Positions 5,781 through 8,172 of a stretch of 8,172 nt of DNA are shown here, piece after piece; within the stretch, counting starts at the first letter, position 1; the number at the start of each line of letters is the position of its first letter. The DNA is from Desulfobacterales bacterium. Its GTDB lineage: Bacteria > Desulfobacterota > Desulfobacteria > Desulfobacterales > Desulfobacteraceae. The stretch covers positions 1 through 8,172 of the forward strand of contig JAKSBB010001225.1 in assembly GCA_022361315.1 (NCBI GenBank), given 5' to 3'. Under the pieces are notes generated by a model. The model made no database searches and had not been told where the DNA came from. It saw only the letters and a program-made list of their open reading frames with translations. The position numbers and the translations under genes are program-made.

Positions 5781-6585
5781 GGCTTTCCCAGTCTTTGCTT
5801 TCGAACCAGTAGGCCTGTCTTTCCTTCAGGAAACCGGAAGCATGGTTAATGAGAATCCAGTTGTTGAAGTAATTCAATGCATCGTAGTCCCCTTTGCGCA
5901 GGGCAAAGCCAATGGGCTCTTTGGTAAAGTTTTCCTTGATGGGCACAAAGAGTTTATCCGGGAACTTCAGGGCATGAAATGCCGGCATGGGGGCAGAGGA
6001 GACCACCGCATGGACCCGGCCGAGGTTCAGTTCCTGCAGGGCCTGGCTTTCATTTTCAAAAAGTTTGAACTGGGCATTGGGCATGAATTTTCTGGCAGCC
6101 TGTTCCGCCGTGGTGCCCATACGGACCGCAATGGTCACTTCGTTCTTATTGAAGTCTTCCACGGATGCAAACCCGGCCGCCTTTTTCTTGTGGGCCACCA
6201 TGGACATCCCGGAAAATTCGTAGGGCGTTGTAAAGTTCACCTTAAGATTCCGTTCCGGGGTGATACCCATACCGCCGATAATCACGTCGAACTTGCCGGT
6301 GAGCAGGGCTGGAATGATACCTGACCAGGCCGTGGGAACAAATTCCACCTTCACGCCCATATCCTGGGCCAGTTTTTTGGCCACATCAATCTCAAATCCG
6401 ATCAACTCCCCCTTTTTATCTTTCATGGCCCAGGGCACAAAGGTGGACATGCCCACTCTGAGGACCCCGTCTTTCTGTATTTTTTCAATGATGCTTTCCT
6501 GGGACAGCATGGCCCCGGTTTGTCCGGCCAAAGCAGTTCCTGCGGCCAGCATGAACACGAGAAGAATGCCTGCAATTTTTTTCAT
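5770..6585 (-). CDS. Periplasmic solute-binding protein of an amino acid type ABC importer (SBP_bac_3)
   Basis: A 271-aa precursor. The signal peptide is residues 1-20 (KK, hydrophobic core, AGTALA then cleavage before GQTG), with no lipobox Cys, so a soluble periplasmic protein is expected. The mature part has the family-3 binding protein pattern: LRVGMSTFVPW (42-52), GFEIDVAKKLAQDMG (63-77), WSGIIPALLTGKFDVIIGGMGITPER (87-112) with Arg112 at the place of the Arg that binds a ligand carboxylate, NFTTPYEFSG (117-126), and AVRMGTT (153-159). In the second lobe, the usual G-R-x-D-A-V-x-x-D-x-P reads GRVHAVVSSAP (189-199), so Ser197 stands where amino acid binders such as GlnH carry the Asp that holds the ligand amino group. 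The ligand may therefore be unusual. AGGGAGA precedes the ATG, and a perfect hairpin lies right before that site. It lies between two permease genes. Confidence 0.88.
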   Translation of the reverse strand: MKKIAGILLVFMLAAGTALAGQTGAMLSQESIIEKIQKDGVLRVGMSTFVPWAMKDKKGELIGFEIDVAKKLAQDMGVKVEFVPTAWSGIIPALLTGKFDVIIGGMGITPERNLKVNFTTPYEFSGMSMVAHKKKAAGFASVEDFNKNEVTIAVRMGTTAEQAARKFMPNAQFKLFENESQALQELNLGRVHAVVSSAPMPAFHALKFPDKLFVPIKENFTKEPIGFALRKGDYDALNYFNNWILINHASGFLKERQAYWFESKDWESLVQ

Positions 6586-6597
6586 TTTGATCTCCCT

Positions 6598-6616
6598 TGA
6601 TATCCGAACGATATCA
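6598..6616 (-). repeat. Intercistronic hairpin just upstream of the binding-protein RBS
   Basis: TGATATC (6598-6604) and GATATCA (6610-6616) are perfect inverted 7-mers around a 5-base loop (GTTCG on the minus strand). The hairpin lies in the 48-base gap between the first permease gene and the binding-protein gene, directly 5' of the AGGGAGA ribosome binding site. No T-run follows it in the direction of transcription, so it is not a terminator. It could shield a processed binding-protein transcript at its 5' end or block decay of the upstream message. A -10-like TATGAT (6613-6618, minus) overlaps it, but there is no good -35. Confidence 0.5.
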
Positions 6617-6633
6617 TAAGATTTAGTTAAGCT

Positions 6634-7404
6634 TTAGTTGATAAACTTCATCCGTAGTTCCAGTTGTCTGATGAAAAAAGAAAGGCTTGCCGTTATAACA
6701 AGGTAACATATTGCCACAGCAAACCATATTTCAAAAGTTAAAAATGTTTCTGAAACGATTTTCTGGGCCTGCATGGTCAGGTCATAGATGGAAATGGTTG
6801 ACACCAGTGCGGAGTCCTTGATCAGGGACACACTCTGCCCCGCAAGCATGGGGAGTGTGGTCCGCAGCATCTGGGGGATAATGACCTTGTAATAGATTAC
6901 CGGTTTGGACAGCCCCAGTCCCTGGGCAGCTTCAATCTGGCCCTTAGGTGTCCCGATGATACCCGACCGGATAATCTCGGAGGCATAGGCCCCTTCAAAG
7001 AGACTCAGTGCCCAGACCGCCGACCAGAAGGCGGATATATCCAAGACCGGAGAAATCACAAAATAGATTAGAAAAATCTGAATGAGCAACGGGGTGTTCC
7101 GGATGGCCTCAACATAAATCCAGGCCATGATCCGGAGTACCGGAAAAGGCGAAAGCCTCGCCACAGCAGACAGGCTCCCCAACAGGAGGGAAAGAATCAG
7201 GCCCAGGCCTGATATCTTCAGGGTAACCATCAACCCCTGAAGCAGCACCCCCGGAACGATCTGCGCCCCCTGTTTCGATAAGAAATACGGCCAGATGCGG
7301 TACCACTGCCAATTATATTCCAGCCCCTGATATCCCAGGGCGAACATGCCCACCAGCAGAATAATGAACAATGCGGATTTGATCAGGTTTCGGGACGGAA
7401 ACAT
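6634..7404 (-). CDS. Polar amino acid type ABC transporter permease, partner subunit
   Basis: A 256-aa inner-membrane permease of the HisQ/GlnP family and the first gene of the importer operon. It has an N-terminal helix at about 9-26, a periplasmic YNWQWYRIWPYF stretch (30-41), and the BPD_transp_1 domain with about five further helices. The EAA loop is EAAQGLGLSK (158-167), followed by IIP at 175-177 where the common form is LP. It is a paralogue of the permease encoded at 4896-5780 (shared FEGAYASEIIRSGI versus YEGAYISEIVRGGI, and SLIKDSALVSTISI versus STIKDSAIVSVISI), so the two probably form a heterodimeric channel. AAGGA lies about 6 bases before the ATG. The gene is separated from the preceding amt gene by a strong terminator and has its own promoter candidate; no ATPase gene precedes it. 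Confidence 0.88.
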   Translation of the reverse strand: MFPSRNLIKSALFIILLVGMFALGYQGLEYNWQWYRIWPYFLSKQGAQIVPGVLLQGLMVTLKISGLGLILSLLLGSLSAVARLSPFPVLRIMAWIYVEAIRNTPLLIQIFLIYFVISPVLDISAFWSAVWALSLFEGAYASEIIRSGIIGTPKGQIEAAQGLGLSKPVIYYKVIIPQMLRTTLPMLAGQSVSLIKDSALVSTISIYDLTMQAQKIVSETFLTFEIWFAVAICYLVITASLSFFIRQLELRMKFIN

Positions 7405-7442
7405 CCTCTTCCTTCCAAGGGTCTTGGCTTTTGAAAATAGGT

Positions 7443-7475
7443 ATCATACCATGAACCACCCGAGTGCAACAATAG
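7443..7475 (-). promoter_or_regulatory. Extended -10 promoter of the ABC importer operon, with overlapping palindrome
   Basis: On the minus strand TGG-TATGAT (7443-7451) is an extended -10 with 5 of 6 hexamer matches, placed about 40 bases ahead of the first permease ATG. The -35 is poor (TTGTTG or TTGCAC at 15-18 bases), which is common for extended -10 promoters. The same bases form the palindrome GGTAT-C-ATACC (7440-7450), a possible operator site covering the -10. Confidence 0.5.
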
Positions 7476-7493
7476 ACAAGGCTGAAAGCACCC

Positions 7494-7535
7494 AAAAAAT
7501 AACCCGGCAGCGCAGGGGACGGCGCACTGCCGGGT
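7494..7535 (-). terminator. Rho-independent terminator of the amt transcript
   Basis: Read on the minus strand, ACCCGGCAG pairs with CTGCCGGGT (9 bp), extended inside by CGC/GCG after a 2-base bulge, around an 8-base loop. It is followed by TATTTTTT. It lies downstream of the amt stop and upstream of the importer promoter, so the two transcription units are separate. Confidence 0.85.
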
Positions 7536-7542
7536 CGGGGAC

Positions 7543-7557
7543 TCCGCAGGATGCGGA
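7543..7557 (-). repeat. Small hairpin between amt stop and its terminator
   Basis: TCCGCA and TGCGGA are perfect inverted 6-mers around a 3-base loop, seated 8 bases before the main terminator stem. It makes a tandem hairpin 3' end on the amt message, perhaps aiding pausing or protecting the 3' end. Confidence 0.45.
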
Positions 7558-7573
7558 AAGTCTATAGGAAGGC

Positions 7574-8172
7574 TTAGGTCTGACTGGCCAGTTTGGTGCT
7601 GTAGGCAGCGGAAGTCTCTTCTCCGGTACCGCCGGACCCACCGGAATAGCCGCTGGCATGGTTGATGGTGGTGAAGTCTGGATAGGCGTTGCCGCCGTGC
7701 TCTGTGGCATCCAGGCCTTCCAGTTCTTCTTCGGCAGATACCCGCAGGCCCATGGTGGCGTCGATAATCTTAAACAGGGCATAGGCCATGGCAAATGTCC
7801 AGACAAAGCAGGCCAGAATGCCGATGCACTGTACGGATAAAATCTTCAGAGAAGTGCCGCCGATGTTAAAGATACCGGCGCCCAGCGTCCCCCAGGCACC
7901 GCAGACACCGTGAACGGAGATGGCGCCCACGGGATCATCGATTTTGATCCGCTCAAAGAAGAGAACGGAAAAGACCACCAGGATGCCGGCGACGGCACCG
8001 ATGATGACGGCGCTGCCGGGGGTGACATTGGCGCATCCGGCAGTTATCCCCACGAGCCCGGCAAGCGCGCCGTTAAGGCTCATGCCTACTTCAGGCTTTC
8101 CAAACTTCATCCAGGAGACGATCATGGCCAAGACAGCACCGGCAGCAGCCGCCAGGTTGGTATTCACAAAAA
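7574..8172 (-). CDS. amt: Ammonium transporter, Amt family (3' part; 5' end outside window)
   Basis: The C-terminal 199 or so residues of an Amt/Rh-type ammonium channel; the reading frame is still open at the right edge, so the beginning lies outside. The GTG at 8165-8167 is an internal Val codon: the frame continues as Phe before it, giving FVNTNLAAAAGA, a conserved Amt helix start. Visible motifs are SLNGALAGLVGITAGC; DDPVGAISVHGVCG (codons near 7936-7895), whose His at 7910-7912 corresponds to the second pore histidine (His318 in E. coli AmtB); and GLRVSAEEELEGLDATEHGGNAY, the cytoplasmic region that docks the PII protein GlnK. After that comes an extra tail of about 32 residues rich in Gly, Ser and Thr (7672-7577), absent from E. 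coli AmtB. It ends before a strong terminator. The partner glnB/glnK gene, often beside amt, is not in the window. Confidence 0.92.
   Translation of the reverse strand, partial: FVNTNLAAAAGAVLAMIVSWMKFGKPEVGMSLNGALAGLVGITAGCANVTPGSAVIIGAVAGILVVFSVLFFERIKIDDPVGAISVHGVCGAWGTLGAGIFNIGGTSLKILSVQCIGILACFVWTFAMAYALFKIIDATMGLRVSAEEELEGLDATEHGGNAYPDFTTINHASGYSGGSGGTGEETSAAYSTKLASQT

Noticed and set aside
5352..6324. Plus-strand open frames of 165 and 204 codons opposite the permease and binding-protein genes
   Set aside because: They are antisense to strongly recognised genes on the minus strand, have no family resemblance and no supporting ribosome binding sites.
8165..8167. GTG as a true start of a short ammonium transporter
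   Set aside because: Amt proteins are about 400 residues or more, the frame stays open to the window edge, and this Val falls inside a conserved helix.

Overview
The window carries about ten protein genes of ordinary bacterial chromosome, GC-moderate, with strong Shine-Dalgarno sites and tight packing. The mix of a NifX-type cofactor-binding protein, a DUF2889 protein, a BaeSR-like two-component pair, a polar amino acid ABC importer and an ammonium transporter would fit a Gram-negative anaerobe such as a sulfate reducer of the Desulfobacterota. That placement is inference from gene content and general family resemblance; no rRNA or other marker gene is present. I see no tRNA, rRNA, CRISPR array, insertion sequence or phage gene.

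Left part (1-2530): a small NifX-like protein gene (+) converges on a DMT/EamA-family permease (-). The permease is divergent from a DUF2889 gene (+), and the intergenic region between them holds a 15-bp palindrome. The DUF2889 gene converges, with a single base between, on an alkyltransferase-like DNA-repair protein gene (-), in which the methyl-accepting Cys is replaced by Trp.

Middle (2529-4883): a histidine kinase and a response regulator overlap by ATGA. Both strongly resemble E. coli BaeS and BaeR, the envelope-stress pair, but no efflux pump or periplasmic chaperone gene is visible beside them. The kinase has a Pro-rich periplasmic segment.

Right part (4896-8172, all minus strand): ammonium transporter (3' end only, running off the right edge), then a rho-independent terminator, then an extended -10 promoter, then a permease - binding protein - permease operon for a polar amino acid type ABC importer. 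The operon has no ATPase gene: it is bounded by the amt terminator upstream and by the convergent response regulator downstream. Ammonium and amino acid uptake together suggest a nitrogen or amino acid acquisition theme on this side.

I found no convincing new multi-gene system. The points most worth checking are the importer without an ATPase, the non-canonical ligand pocket of its binding protein, a perfect hairpin just ahead of that protein's ribosome binding site, and the palindrome in the divergent intergenic region.
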